Source: Zantedeschia hybrid cultivar
Lineage: Eukaryota > Streptophyta > Magnoliopsida > Alismatales > Araceae
Direction: 5' to 3'
Length of the DNA stretch: 64,000 nucleotides
Assembly: GCA_030544215.1 (NCBI GenBank)
Contig: JARZZO010000014.1
Span: 21,955,734-22,019,733, forward strand
This document shows positions 23,254-36,813 of this stretch, piece after piece (the stretch's first letter is position 1; each line of letters begins with the position of its first letter). Made by a program: the position numbers and the translations under genes. Below the pieces are notes generated by a model. It had not been told where the DNA came from. It saw only the letters and a program-made list of their open reading frames with translations, and did no database searches.

Positions 23254-26200
23254 CTCCCGAACGTGGTGATAGAGTAGTCGGCTCATCTCAGGTTAAAGAT
23301 GAAATCTTCTATGCCTAGGAGTTATTATCAAAGAAAATAAGTGTGCAACCACATTCACTATTGTTCGACGTGAATGTAGACATATTTTAGTTCAAAAAAT
23401 TGAGGTTAATTTAGAAGATCTCATTATTTCTTCTCTTCATCATATTTACTTTATGATCGATGTATCTCTGTCGGTTAGGTGCAGTAGACCACGGCGGAGA
23501 GAATCTTGCCACAGAAGGGAGAGATTTAGCAGAAGCGTCCGCAAGTGAGCACAACCTTCAGCCCATAATATCCTTCCTTTCACACCTGCGTCGACCTCAG
23601 CAAGGAAAAAGATGGCCTCAGGTTGACCCCAATCGCTGACGAGTCAAAGAACCCGTCCTTCTCTGCATTTTATTTATCAGAGACGGTTGAGCCATGTTCG
23701 CATGACGACTTTGCACCATGACCTGGTCACCAAGTCTGATGACTCTGATCCCCTATGATATCGCCAAGTCTGCGACTAATTTGTCTGAAACCATAAGACT
23801 GTCCCGGCCCTCTTCAGACGATTTGCTTAGAATTCCCCAGTTAATTGCAGGTCTAAGCTTAATTAGACACACCCCATCTAAAGTTATTGCTAGCATTTTC
23901 TAACACTGGGTGGAATTGCTAGATCCTGATCGGGGAATTCATACATTACGAAGCCTCACCCCTCGCATGGTGGTTGAAGGGGGAGCACTCGCACATTCTC
24001 ATGTCATCTTTTACAGCTAGAGAAGCATGCAGCATGGTGGGTGGGTGGACTTCTTTGCATATGACATAACTATCAATGATGATGGTTTTGTCTCCATTAA
24101 AACTGTTTATGTACGCCCACATGAGTACCTTTGTTTGTTTCTCTTCAATTGTGAAGCTTTTCCTCTTCTGCGTGTGTGTCTTTCTCCATGACAGACTACG
24201 TACTGTACAAACTGTAGGGTTTAATTATGTCTAACATGTTAATTATTCTCTGAACTGAAAGAGTCTCTTTTGATTTCCACGCAAGCTCAACTTATTAAAG
24301 TTTGAACTAATTAAGCAGCTAAACGAAATGGAAAGGTGGTGTGAAATGGAACTCGATGCAGTAGAGCTCCTCTCTGCGTTTCCCAACGCTTGCATAGGCT
24401 ACTGCATATGCGAATGATGATGAGGGGTGGTGGAAACCAATGGGAGAGGAGGCTTTTTTATTCCCCGTAGATGGAATTACTGGAGGGTGTCATCGATGAC
24501 AGCATAGTTTCCTGTTCCTGCATCGCTGTCCTTGTTGGCTTCTCCACATCAGGATTCCTGATAAAGACCCCTCCCAGCACCCCACCTTCCCCAGGGGCCC
24601 CCCACCCGGCCTTTACCTCTCGCTTCCCTCTCTTTATGAAACAGAACGTGTAGCTAAGCCTGTTAGCACATCACATGATAGATAGATATCTCAGCCAAGC
24701 TCAAAACACAGACCACTTCATTCTTCTACCGCACGTAAAACTTATCCTTCTGCACCCAACAGTGTCTTCCCTTCACCATTTCTCACCACCTCCCACTTCA
24801 GTTCTCCACCCTTTCTCCAATCCCGGGGCTCGGGGAGACGGGATCGATGGATCAGATCGGACGGGGAAACGGGAAAAGTGGTACAGAGGGGAAAGGTGAA
24901 AAAGTGCAGCAGTGGTGACAGGGATAGAGAGGAGAGAGAGAGAGAGGAGGAGGAGCCTTTTATTTCTTGAGATTAAACCAAAGCTGTACGTCCCTCTCGT
25001 GGCCAAAGGCCGAGGTAAGAGAAGGGAACAGGAAATGCGCAAATGGCCACATAAGAAGACAGTAAAACGTGTGAATCATTAATAATTAATCCTGGCGACG
25101 CAGGCGGGTGGCGAGTGGGAGAGGACGAGTGCCCGTACGAGCGGGGCGCGGTGAAAAGAGAGAGTTTGAAATGGTAAAAAAATAGAGCAGGAATGGGAAG
25201 CTACCAAATATATACCAGGATCCCATCTGCATGGATGTGGCGTGGGGAGGTAATGATGACGGAGGAATTTAAGCACGGAGAAGGGGAGGGGAGGAGGACG
25301 ACGCTAGCGAGAGCCACACATGCAGAGAAGGTGAGAGAACGTGGCCGGATAGGGGGGCCTTTTCTTAGGTTGCAGCACCAACTCAGAAGTCTCACAGGAA
25401 GGAAGGGGAGAGGAACCTCCGAGGGGCCACTGCCACGAGTCTTTTACCGATGGCATTTTCAGGATGGGGGCTCATGAGCGTTACAGCGAGGACAACTGGA
25501 GTGCACAGGGGATTTCTGAAATATTTTAACCTAACTTTGGACCTTTGGTAGAGTAAGGATAAATATTTAATAGAGTATGTGTCTTAACTTTTTATTTTAA
25601 CTTTGATTTGGAAGGTCAAATATTATTCTACACATAGAATACATTCTTTTGTCTTCTCTGTATATGTTGAACACAATTTTTTATCTTTTAATAATTAAAT
25701 TTACTTTGGGTAAGAGGTGAATAACATATAACTAGCCATAAATGTCCCTTATTCTAGCGTGAACAGTAATAAGGATCGGAATCGGTGTTCGTACAATTCT
25801 TAGAATATGGACTCTAGCCTTTGTCTTAATTCATGTAGAGCTTGGATCTTATTCTATTTCTATTCTAGGCTTATTTCATCGTCAAATTAGGATGCATTTA
25901 ATATATATGTTAATCCTAGATGATAGATTGGGATTCCAAAAAGAATGGATTTTGGTTGTTAGACATACTAGCAAAAAACTTGCGCGATGCGCGACAAAGG
26001 AAAAAATATAAAAATATATTTTAAAATAATAATGTGAAATAATTTTTATTTTATTATTTTTAAAAGATAAAATTTATGTCAAAGAATTATATTAATTTAT
26101 TTATAGTTGATCCCGTGCAAATGTGTTGCTTTAAAAAAAAGATGAATATTGAAGTAAACTGACATTAAAACTAATGTTCCAACATAATAAATAGGACATG

Positions 26201-26259
26201 ATATCATCTATAAATATAATGTTTCATTTAATCAACAAAATACTTAAAATAAAATGACA
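23254..26259. other. Intergenic DNA, partly GC- and purine-rich
   Basis: 23254-23900 may be decayed internal sequence of the preceding LTR element. 24460-25480 is more GC-rich with several short open frames (for example 25193-25477 plus), none with a recognisable domain. No gene is claimed. Confidence 0.35.
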
Positions 26260-26339
26260 TCCAAACTACATCTATTAATTCATTCACATGGAAACTTGAT
26301 CCAAACTACATCTATTAATTCATTCACATGGAAACTTGA
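26260..26339. repeat. 40-bp perfect tandem duplication
   Basis: ccaaactacatctattaatt begins at 26261 and again at 26301. The two 40-bp units are identical. Confidence 0.9.
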
Positions 26340-27942
26340 CCCGCTCTATGCATGGAGGAGAAATTTTTTTTTAACAAAAATTATATTAAAAAATAGTCAT
26401 GAATAAAGAAAATTGTCAAATAGACTTATAGGATGACTTCATGCAAAAAGACAGAACGTCATGAATAACTTCTCTATTTTTCACCCAATAAACCAAAAAA
26501 AGGAGCAGAAAGCCAGAAAGGAAAGCGTGAAGGAATTTCCGCTCAGTAATATTAGATGGATGAATGAGAAAGAGTAGGAAGAGTGAGAATGAGTATATTT
26601 TTTGCGCAGGGATGGGAAGGAATGGGATGTGTTTAATTCTATCTATGGAGTAAAACAAGTTACTTTATTTGCTATCTTAGATTTGCGTTTAAAAATAAAA
26701 CTTATAAATCTTAATGTGCAAGATATGCTAACGAATGTCATAGTGTACGTCCTACATGATAAGGCAATATAATGTATAAGCAAACTTTTAGGAAAATGCA
26801 TTTGCATATATGTACATAAAGAAGGTTGAATAAAAAGTAAATGGATACATTTTACATGATATTGTTAATGACAAAGTGAACATGATAATCATTTCATTTT
26901 GTACCTTTAAACTAAGAAAGAGCATCTAAAAGCCCCTCTCAATTAAGTGAAGGCTAGCATGCAATCTTAAAAGAAGAAGAAGAGGAAGAAGAAAAGCAAA
27001 AGATCAAAATTTTCATATAAACATTTAAATGTTTTTTGATTATCAACCTTTCCAAACTTTTGATATTATAAATAACTCCTTCTAATCTAACTATTTAAAA
27101 ATAAGTCCCCATAATTTCAACCTTCTTACACAAAGGCCCACTTTTAGGGGCTTTTTTGAAACATTCTAAGGCCTTGCACTAATTCGGAGAGGATTGTGAG
27201 GGCTTTTATAAATAAATAGTCAGATTAGAAGGACTTTTTTTTGTAAATCCACTTTATTTTCAAGAGTTAAAGTTTAATTATATCATATTACTTGAAATGT
27301 ATGCACTTAAAATGTCAAAGAAAGATCCTAATTTAAAAACAAAGATCATAATCACAATTTTAAAACTGTGAATAAATAAGTCATCAACACATTTATGTGC
27401 AAGAAACACCAATTAGAGGATGTTGATCGTGTGTCGCCTGTATGATAAAACAAATGAAGGTAAATGAAGTCTAAAACAAATCGAAAGTAACTAGAAACCA
27501 AACATATCACTTCTAATGTCATATCTTTTTAATCATTTAATTAATTTGACATCAATGATAAATAGAAGGAGTAAAAATACTGGGCAAACTAAGATAAAAA
27601 GAGTAGTTAATTAGCGGCATTATTTCATATTCATTTTTTCAAATTGTTTATCTACAAAGGGAGGAAGCAGTCAGGTAGCAGCAAAAGAAAACTTTTATAA
27701 GGGCCACATGATATTTTTAATATCTAAATCTAGTTAATCGGGGTCGGGCCAAGCCGGGCTGGGCTTTTGGGACCCATTGATAGTCCTAGTTTCAATATTC
27801 TCTGTTCTTTAGCAATCCCTACCCCACCCCTTCTCCTGAAAAAAAAGAAAAAAGAAAAAAAAAAAAGAAAAAAAAGGGAAAACAAGAAGAGTACCATATA
27901 TGTATATGCTCATGACGTGCCCTCTCTAAGTCATAGTTGACA

Positions 27943-28083
27943 GTATTGGCCGATACCGGTATATATCGGCCAGTACATACCGATATCGGCCGGCACTGGT
28001 ACCACTCCTGTAGAAAGTATCGGCCGATACCGACTAATATTAAGCCGGTACTAGCCGATACGTACCGGTACCGGTACTACCAT
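27943..28083. repeat. Palindrome-dense CGGTAC / TCGGCCGA block
   Basis: Within 140 bp the sequence is built of ccggta, cggccgata and accggt words. Perfect palindromes include GTATCGGCCGATAC (28017-28030) and GTACCGGTACCGGTAC (28062-28077). The frame at 27937-28200 is a translation of this repeat, not a gene. Confidence 0.7.
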
Positions 28084-29730
28084 CCATGTGCTAAGCATTT
28101 AATTCTACTGCTGTTACAGCCTCCTAAATCTAACTCCCTTATGTTCATGAAGTTAATGCATGCATATCAACGTTACATGAGACCCATCATCTCCGAATGA
28201 CTGTTAGCAAAGGTACTTGATTTTCTTACACCTTCCCAAATAAATGGTGCTGGTCTGTGAGTTTGAATTAATATTCCAAATTTCCAACTGGTATATTGTT
28301 CAACAAGCTCACATGTGTCAGTCTCTTATGCTATCTCTTTGTATCCAAAATAGAAACTGAAAGGAATTAGCAACGATGAACAAAAAAGGACTTTGACTTT
28401 GGGGATAAAGTATCTATCTAACCTCTTTGGCTAACCCGAGATATCTCAGTAGTGGATAAAAACTATGTAATTAAGAATTTAATTCCCTGATGACAGAAAG
28501 CCAGAAAAGATGCAACCTCTGCATTCGCTGATATTATAAAAACCTTCATTTAGATTGTTTAGAAAATATTTTGTTAGATCTTTTAGCAAGTTTGAGTACG
28601 TTTGAGATTTTTGCCCTGTTATCATAGAAAACAACTTTTAATCGTCTCTTAAGGTTGAGGCTTTCAATGGCTAAAATCTTGAAAGATTGCAAGAACGAAT
28701 AGGGAATATGATTAGGAGCCATGAGTCCAATTTATGTCCTTGTCCATCCTGCTCAATGATAAGGAATGTGAACCTAGTAGGTCAACTATGAATTATCAGT
28801 TTAAGCATGACAATTCTCTCTGTAGAGGTCATATTTAAGTATGTTATCCAATCAACAATCAACTATGTAATATTTGTTATAAGAATGCAAGTGCACATGC
28901 TGCTTGGTCTAATTTGGATTAGAAGTATAGAGTAAAGCTTGTTGGTATGGAAAAATACAATATTGTAGAAAATCTTTTGGAATTTAAGATGAATGATGAA
29001 AATTTAGTCTCAAAACAATTGAATTTTAGCTTATTGGTCAAAAGATTAATCCCTATGAAGTCCAAATTTAATAAAATGTCAGCTTCTTGCTGTTAGTAGA
29101 AAACTTCCCTCTAGTTAATAAGATTCATATCTATAAAACGTAAAAAAAGTGACATCATTGCAACAATAACTATAGCTACAAGAATTGACGAGAATGATAA
29201 AATGAAAAGTAAGGAGGGTGAAACTTCTTCTTTGGACTATTGTTAGGAGTAATCTAGTTGAGAGTTAAAATTTAAAAGCCTACAAGAAAAGAATAATGAA
29301 GTGAATGAAAATAAGTACTTTAACCTAAAATTCTAGGCGCCACTTTGATTGGAGAATAAGAGAAGAATAAGGACGAATAAGGAGAGAATAAACTTAGTTT
29401 AACTCTGACAAGCGAAATGACTTATATTGGTGTAAAATAGTCTATTCGAAAAATAAGGAGAATAAGTCATCCCACCTTAGACTCAATAATTGCTTATTCT
29501 TTTTATTCTGTCAACGGGTCCCACGAAACTATCAAATCGAAACACCTCTTATTCTAGTATACACTATTTCGTCTGTGGGCCTCACGTAATAACTAATTCC
29601 CTAAACAAAGTGAGGCCTACATGTCCGGGAAGTTCGCTTACATGGTTATACTTGGTCATGGAAAGTAAAAAAATCCATCGAAGGCGCAAAGGACATCTAA
29701 ACCATTCTGCCTCAAGCAAACACCAACATT

Positions 29731-29798
29731 GGTGAAACTACATCTAATGAAAGGTTATTAGGGTGGTGAAACTACATCTAATGAAAGGTTATTATGGT
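29731..29798. repeat. 34-bp tandem duplication
   Basis: ggtgaaactacatctaatga begins at 29731 and again at 29765. The units differ by one base near their ends. Confidence 0.85.
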
Positions 29799-30910
29799 GT
29801 ACTTTGAAAATTAACTATTTTCGTACATCAATCTGCAGTTGGTGGGCTGACTTGTATATTATTATGTTCTACCTGTCATGTTACGGACAATTTTTGTGAG
29901 GTCCGGTGAATAGTAATTTTGATAACCATACAAGTCAATTCCTTTCTCACAGTTCTACTTTTCCCTAGGATAGGAAGCTTCAGTGCAGCATTTCATTAGA
30001 AATTCAAATATCACGTGAATGGCTTTAATGATCTAGTATATCTCCATTGAAGAATCACCAACTCCTTTGTCTCCCTCTCTTGAATTTTCCATAACTTATT
30101 TCCCTCCATTTCATATCTTGATTCCTCTACCTCTGCTTTCTATCTATTTTCATCCAAGAACATCTGGGATTGCATTACCCATGGAGAAGAGACCTTTGCC
30201 AACCAGCCTTTTTCCCCTCACTCTCTCTAAATAGGGGTGCATGGACCTCCTCTAGTTGTGTGCGTGGATTGGTGGGAGGGAGGTCCTCTCTAGGTCCTCT
30301 CGAAGTAAAATGTCTCTTATTCCGTCATAAACAATTTAAGAATAACTCATTTCCAATTATTTATTCTATTATCAAATGTGACCCAGTACTATGTTAGTAT
30401 AGGAGTGTGCGAAGCTCATACTTAGTTAAATACTTTATAATACATGTATAATACATGTATCTTTGACTTCTCGAATTAAACTCCCGTATGCCGCGCCGTC
30501 CCAAAAGATAGCAAAAAATACTCATTTTTTTGACACCAACCGTTTTATTCACGTATAATACAAAAACGTTTGATACTTCCCATTTAATACACCATGTTAT
30601 TGAATTAAAATAAGATTTTTACTACTTAAATATCATAGAACATGATATTATGTGATAAAAAATTCACTTTTTCATTGACAAAAATTCATAATTTGATTGA
30701 TACTTATTTATTATATGACTGTAATTTTTATTTTTATTTTTTTGACAAATTTCATCTAAAATTTGTATATGTTTTGCTGATTTTTTTTAATCTTTTAATT
30801 ATTTGACCGAATGTTTGACTGTCTTATTCAAAATTTAAACCAAATTATATCATATTTTTGCCATATATTATCCGTGCCCTATTTACTAACTATGGTGAAG
30901 CCTCGATGAG

Positions 30911-31041
30911 GGCATGTTAGCAAAGGTGTAGCTCTCTTTTGAAGTGTAGTGCGTGTTATACACTTATGAACAGGGCATGTTAGCAAAGGTACGGTGTAGC
31001 TCTCTTTTGAAGTGTAGTGCGTGTTATACACTTATGAACAA
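30911..31041. repeat. 63/68-bp tandem duplication
   Basis: ggcatgttagcaaaggt starts at 30911 and 30974, followed in both by gtagctctcttttgaagtg and gttatacacttatgaaca. The second copy carries an extra 5 bp (acggt) after aaaggt. Confidence 0.85.
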
Positions 31042-32286
31042 GACATATAGGGCCCACCGTGTCAATGTAGTGTGTATAGGTGTTATATATGTTTTTAATT
31101 GATGATCTTTGCAGTTGTAATACAACAAGTGCAATAAAGTTTAGCTTCATCTGATAACCAAGGGCCTGCCATTTTCAACACTCCATTCATTGAGTTAATG
31201 TTGTAGAAACTCGTTGTATTTCCAATTGGTAGAATCAATTGTACACCTAACATACAGCAAAAGCCTAGATTTGGACTCCTAATTCTGACCTCCACCCAGT
31301 GGAAATCTTAGGACCATTTGACTCTGGGAATTGAGACTACGTTTAAAACCCAAAAGGGATATATATGTTTGTCGAAGACTTATTTAACTTTCAGCATATG
31401 ATGCAAGAGCACAGAAGCTATAGAAGTGATAAAAAGAAGCAGCCTAGCTATGGTGGAAAAGAACTAAAAGATGTGTATTTACAGTGTAGAGCCAAAGTTT
31501 TTTTTTTTTTTTCCTTTTTGATATGTCTCTTACGAACTCTTGCCATTTGATAAGGTTAATGTTCCATATTTATAGCCAGGGCAAACCGCGATTTGGTTGA
31601 GATAACTTTGAATTAATGATTCAAAGACAAATCAATATGGATCATTTATTCTCTTGGCACAAGAAAAATTGGATCATGTCAACAGAAGCAGGTGCAATTT
31701 GTATAACATGAAGAGAAATTCTTTGTACAACATGAAGAGAAATTTAATATTTGTTTGACCAGATCTTATGCATTCATATGGTTCATGATATGCCGTTAGC
31801 GAGCCCAATTTCAACTTTTATGTAGATGTAAAATGTTTGAGACGTGTCTCTTACCATGCTTCTTCAAATCACATTACAGAAGTTGCAATCCATCTCATGA
31901 CTAAGTTTTAGTACCCCACCATCTCTTAGCAATACACATGAAACAGTAAGATGTATAGGAATTTCCTGTCTTTTCCTATTCTCAATAAGTACTCTTCATG
32001 TCTTTTCACTATATATTGCATACCTACTACTTATCATCCCGAGATAAAAATCATTGGATCACTTCAAGCTTGTCGAGGAGGCGTAAGAAGTCTATTTAAT
32101 TATTGATAGTACTAAAAATATATAGCATTTTCTGAATACTTAGGTAATGTTATTCTTACTCTTTTAAGATGTTTTCTTTAGACATCCTCACCTATTATCC
32201 TCTATTTTTTTTCATCTGAAAGTTAGCTCCAATAAATGCAACTTGTTGCTGGGATTGGGGAAGTATGCCGTACACCCAAATTCTTT

Positions 32287-32585
32287 AGGGCCGTATTTGG
32301 CACAGTTTTCATTTGGAAACATTTTTGTATTTCTATTTAGTTATTTTTTATGGAAGTTATTAGATCTTGAAAGTTATTTATGTGATATTTTTCTTGTGTT
32401 TTTGACTTCTAATAAAAAATTATAAGAGGAGAGCTTCTAAGATTAGAGAAAAAATGAAGTTGTTATGAAAGAGTCGACTTTTTTAACAAATCAAAATTAG
32501 TTATAACCTATTTTCCTCAACTCATCTATTTAAGAAGTAGAAGTCAAAAGTAATTTTTAAATAGAAGTTTTGCCAAACATGCCCT
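32287..32585. mobile_element. MITE with AGGGCxxxTTTGGC termini, copy 1
   Basis: Left end AGGGCCGTATTTGGCACAG; right end reverse-complemented AGGGCATGTTTGGCAAAAC. It is 299 bp long, AT-rich and non-coding. The TIR style is shared with the 297-bp element at 36517-36813. Clear target duplications are not seen. Confidence 0.55.
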
Positions 32586-35244
32586 GGACACCACATGATG
32601 AGCAGGAGGATTGTCCTTTTAACAGCAAGCACGTTATTTTAACTTGGAAAACTAGCTGTCTCCAGAAGAATAATAGACTTATTTATCGATTTTGGATAGC
32701 ATAAAGGCATAAACCCTCGTCTATGCACTGTGGTGGATGGTTTTAAGCGCTGTGCAAAACTCTGTTAGGCTATAAACAACTTAGCAATTTCTTATTAAAC
32801 ACTACTGGTTAATGTAGTGGAACATCTTACTTTGGATCACTTAAGGCTTTGTTGAGGTCGTGGATTTGGGAGACAAGATTCTCTGGACCTCATTCTCTTG
32901 ATCCTGGTGATTTCCATTTAGTCACAACACTCAAAAGTGAATCAGTTATGGACCCAAAAAAAACGGTAAAATATTGGAGTCGTCATGATCCTTATGAGTT
33001 GGGGCGCATCCTGATCCGTCGAACGGGGTCTACAACATCTCATCTCTGAATTCGCCTGCCTATGGACCATTATCTAAACTGTTGTGAGACTGTGACAAGG
33101 CTATTCATTCTAAGCATATGTGTTCGAAAGATCATTTAAAACTAGTAAAATTTGTAATTTTCCCATGGAGACAAACATGTTTTGCCAATGTAATTAACGG
33201 TATATAGTGAGGTAGATTGGTGAGCAGCTTCTATTTCAACTCCAGCTGGTGTTATCTTTTTCTATTGACTTGTCAAACCATTAGTTCTCTCTAGACATTT
33301 GCCACAGCTAGTGAGGGCAGACTACCCGGTCAGCCAGCAAGCCCATGGTCATATATATAGGGGAACCAGAGTCCTTGGCTGCCACCAGTCTGCCACTATC
33401 ACGTAGCCATTTGGCACATCTTTGTACTAGTAGAGTAGTAGTAGTAGTAGTAGTCCGGGGACCCCAAGCGACGGCCACCACACCAAAACACCATGTGATG
33501 GGTCAGATCTTAATAGATGACCAAGTCACGCAACACATCAGACCGAGCATTACTTGTCTGCAGTGTGCATTGGACCACACTGGTTTTGGAAGCGTTTTGC
33601 ATCAAATACGCGAAGACAAAATGGCTTCATTGTTCAATTAATACACTATCATTCATCTGTACAATGTACATGCACACTACTTTAGGGGTGGGGGGGAGGG
33701 GACTACTGTTGCCTTCTCCCATCATCTTCTTGTACTCTCGCACCTGTCAATGGGTACCCAAAACAAGAAGTGATCCCCTTCACGGGTTCCTATTAGAATT
33801 TGAGTGGCATCAGTGTCACCAAGAGAGAAAGAAAGAAGGGAAAGGGCTTGGAAGTTGCACTATCCTTCATGATATGATATGTTGGAAGAGGGGAAGCACA
33901 TTCGCCTGGGAGACACAAGAGTTCCATTTAGACTCCTTTTTAACCAAGGAAATGGAGAAAGTGAGGTGGCTTGTCACCTGTCGGGTGGTGAGAACTTGGT
34001 TCCCCCTTCTCTTTTCCTCCCTTCTCACTTGGACCACCATGTGACAACTGACAGTGGTGGCAATGGCGATGGCAGTGGCGAGAGCCGAGCGGCCCACGCA
34101 AGCACTTGCAACTACGACAACGACGGGGAAGCGAGGCAAGTGGGGAGACACAACGCACCTCATTTCACTAACCTCCAAATGGTCATTGTCCACTACTTTG
34201 AAGAATATGAAGTGAAGACTATTCAAAATTCATTGATTCTTTTATTATCTAATAAGTAGACTTGAATAGTTGAAGAACACAGAATGAAGGTGGGAGATGA
34301 TCCTTACATACATCATATCATCCATGTCAGTGTTAAGTTACTATGAAAAGTGAAAAAAATTAGTAATTCAAATTAAAATTTCGTTAGACGAATTTTGGAG
34401 TCTTATCTATATTTATCGTTATATTATTTCACAGATTTTTTGTTTTAAATTTAGTTTCCCAGGTGCGACCTTACGGGTTTGTCTAGGAACATGAACTTCA
34501 ACTGTAGGCACCAATAGCGGTGGATCCAGCATATATACAGTGTGGGGTCATGTGACTCACTGAATTTTGTAAAATTTACGAAGATCCTTTAATTTTAACC
34601 TATCAGAATGACTTACTACTAATCTCGATCCATTAGAATAGGTGACCTCATTGATCTACTGATTCTGATTCAATAAAATGACTCTGACTCTACTGATCAA
34701 CTGTCTTCCACTCGACACTAAAAAAAAGTTATGGATCTTTGTTTTTTACCATCTAGTAAAACTTGGCTTGTGGATAAAATCGAGGGTGAGAATATGAGAT
34801 TGCTTCTCTGTGTCACATCGTCTACGAGGAGTAGGACAAATACTATAATAAGGTCAACAATTGCAATGGTTATGGATAAAATCTTGTTCAAGTGTAAAAA
34901 TTAGTACGTAATAAAAATTTTTAAGTTCGTATTCAAGTTCATCCAGTGAATTTAATTACGCGCTTCAGGAAACTGCCTTAAAGGCACTTCCTACAGTTAT
35001 TTCTAACACATCCACCTTTGTTTTTTTGCATTTGAACATATCCACCTTTGTTACTCCACCTTTTTCCACCATCTTATGTATTGAAGTTTTCATCAAGAGA
35101 GAAAAATAAGTGTAGCAGATGGTCACGGTGGATGACAACGGAAGTGGCCATCACAGTGTACGTTTACTTTTTTTCCTTCTTCGATAGCAAACCTTACGGG
35201 GGAATACGAACATTAATTGAACTCACATCTTTCTCTTGAAAGGG

Positions 35245-35249
<5 letters not shown>

Positions 35250-35280
<31 letters not shown>
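35250..35280. repeat. (TA)n microsatellite
   Basis: An uninterrupted at/ta dinucleotide run of about 31 bp. Confidence 0.95.
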
Positions 35281-35282
<2 letters not shown>

Positions 35283-35745
35283 TCCCCTAAAAATGACTTT
35301 GTCAACGTTCCTTAACAATCCTTTTATCTAGATAGTTTAAAACCTTCTAAGATGCTTTGATAACTTTGATTAAGTAAATGGTTAATTTAAAATGACATTT
35401 AAGAAAACAAACGTTAAGGTCTTACCAAAAAAAATCGACGGAATTGAACCGTTGGGAGGGTTTCAAAATTTCGAAAGAGGGGCTAATTTTGAAGCGGATG
35501 TGGCCAAGAATGGCACACAAGCGGTCAAATAGAAATCCAGATAGTGCTAAAAGTTTAACGAAAACGAAAACGAAGAAAGGAACTTGCTCTAACTAATGGA
35601 ACTTAGCTTGTGACGCGAGGTTAACAATACATAAAACACTATAATTAAGCACCTTATGTCAAGCAAATACAGTATTTTACATTAAATCAACCGGCCCTCT
35701 GACGTATAAGTCATGGCTTCTAAACTTGATAGATCTTTTGACGAT

Positions 35746-36100
35746 GAGTAATACTTGCTGCAGTGAGGGTCTCAATTGCAGTAGGTAAATTAAAAAAATA
35801 TTTTTAAATTTTTTTTTAGGTGGGTCTTGAAGTATCTTACATATTCGTATGGTCCGATCTCTGATCGGATGACTTTAAAAAGTCTGAAAAAGAAAAATCG
35901 AACTCCAATGAACAGTAAAAAATATTTTTAACTGGTCAAACCTAACAACGGTTTTAATTTTTAATTTTTATTTTTTTTAGGTTGTTCGATTAGAGATCAG
36001 CCTCTAAAGACATGTAGGACACTTCGAAACCCATTAAAAAATAATTTTTTTATTTACCCACTGCACTGAAGGTCAATGCAGTTAGGACCCTCAGGGCAGC
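35746..36100. mobile_element. 355-bp foldback MITE with 9-bp target duplication (MULE-like)
   Basis: The sequence folds on itself over most of its length. The left arm (gcagtaggtaaattaaaa, then tgggtcttgaagtatcttac) matches the reverse complement of the right arm (gcagtgggtaaataaaaa, then tgggtttcgaagtgtcctac). TTTGACGAT occurs immediately outside both ends (35737-35745 and 36101-36109). A 9-bp duplication with long inverted repeats is characteristic of Mutator-like elements. The left end has about 11 extra bases (gagtaatactt) relative to the right end. It is related to the element at 4295-4615. Confidence 0.75.
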
Positions 36101-36516
36101 TTTGACGATTTGATGGGCTTTCCAATGGGCCCCTCCCAGGGTCAGTTAACATTCGCCCACTTAAAAACAGATCGGTCCTATTCTCACGTCCTGTATTGCT
36201 GATGCATATATAGTACCATTCCCAATATCTAGGGAGGTGTTACCAACTTACCATCGCCACCCTCGTCTTCTTTTCTAAAGCATTCAAAAGTTAGAAAAGA
36301 CAAGTGGGCCTCAGATGGGCCATTTCGACACAGAGGAAGTGGTTCGTATGGCCCATTTCGAATCCGAGGAGCATTAAAAATTCATGCCTCTTGTGGGGAT
36401 TCTTTCCTTCTTCCTCTAACCGCAAGCCCATTCGCGGGAATAGAAGTTGAACGGGTGTAGAGGAAGGGGTCTTCCACCTTTTCCTTACCAAGTCTTAGTA
36501 ATGTGTTACATCATGT

Positions 36517-36813
36517 AGGGCATATTTGGCTTAGCTTTTAGTTAGAAGTCACTTTTAGTTTTTAATTACAATATAATAAATAATAGATGAAAGTTATTAT
36601 AATTAATTTTAGGCTGTTATAAAAATCAAATCTATCTTAACAATCCTACTTTTTCTCTAATTTAGGGAGCTCTAATCTAGCGTTTTTAGTTGAAGTCGAA
36701 AAATAACTAAAATACGATACAAGTAACTTCCAATACTTCACTGTTTTCTCTCAAAATAACTAAGTAAAATTTATAACTACTTTCAATTAAAAGCTGCGCC
36801 AAACACAGCCTTA
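36517..36813. mobile_element. MITE with AGGGCxxxTTTGGC termini, copy 2
   Basis: Left end AGGGCATATTTGGCTTAGC; right end reverse-complemented TAAGGCTGTGTTTGGCGCAG. Subterminal agcttttagttagaagt / agcttttaattgaaagt are also inverted. It is 297 bp long with no coding capacity and belongs to the same family as 32287-32585. Confidence 0.6.

Larger units (their letters stand above)
26340..30910. other. AT-rich intergenic DNA
   Basis: No gene is supported. An A/G-rich run (27838-27885) precedes the palindrome-dense block at 27943. Short open frames carry no domain. A ggggtcgggccaagccggg motif near 27738 resembles the one near 1000. Confidence 0.35.
31042..35745. other. Intergenic DNA with a small hAT-like element
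   Basis: No gene is supported. Overlapping open frames on both strands at 33345-34259 (up to 175 codons) sit in less AT-rich DNA but show no domain, no splice context and no codon preference I can see. A (TAG)n run lies at 33433-33453 and a (TA)n run at 35250-35280. Confidence 0.35.

Noticed and set aside
27937..28200. 87-codon frame with YRPIP/TDIGRHWY repeats
   Set aside because: A translation of the palindrome-rich repeat block, not a gene.
33345..34259. Overlapping frames up to 175 codons on both strands
   Set aside because: Mutually overlapping frames, no domain, no splice or promoter context; most likely chance in less AT-rich DNA.
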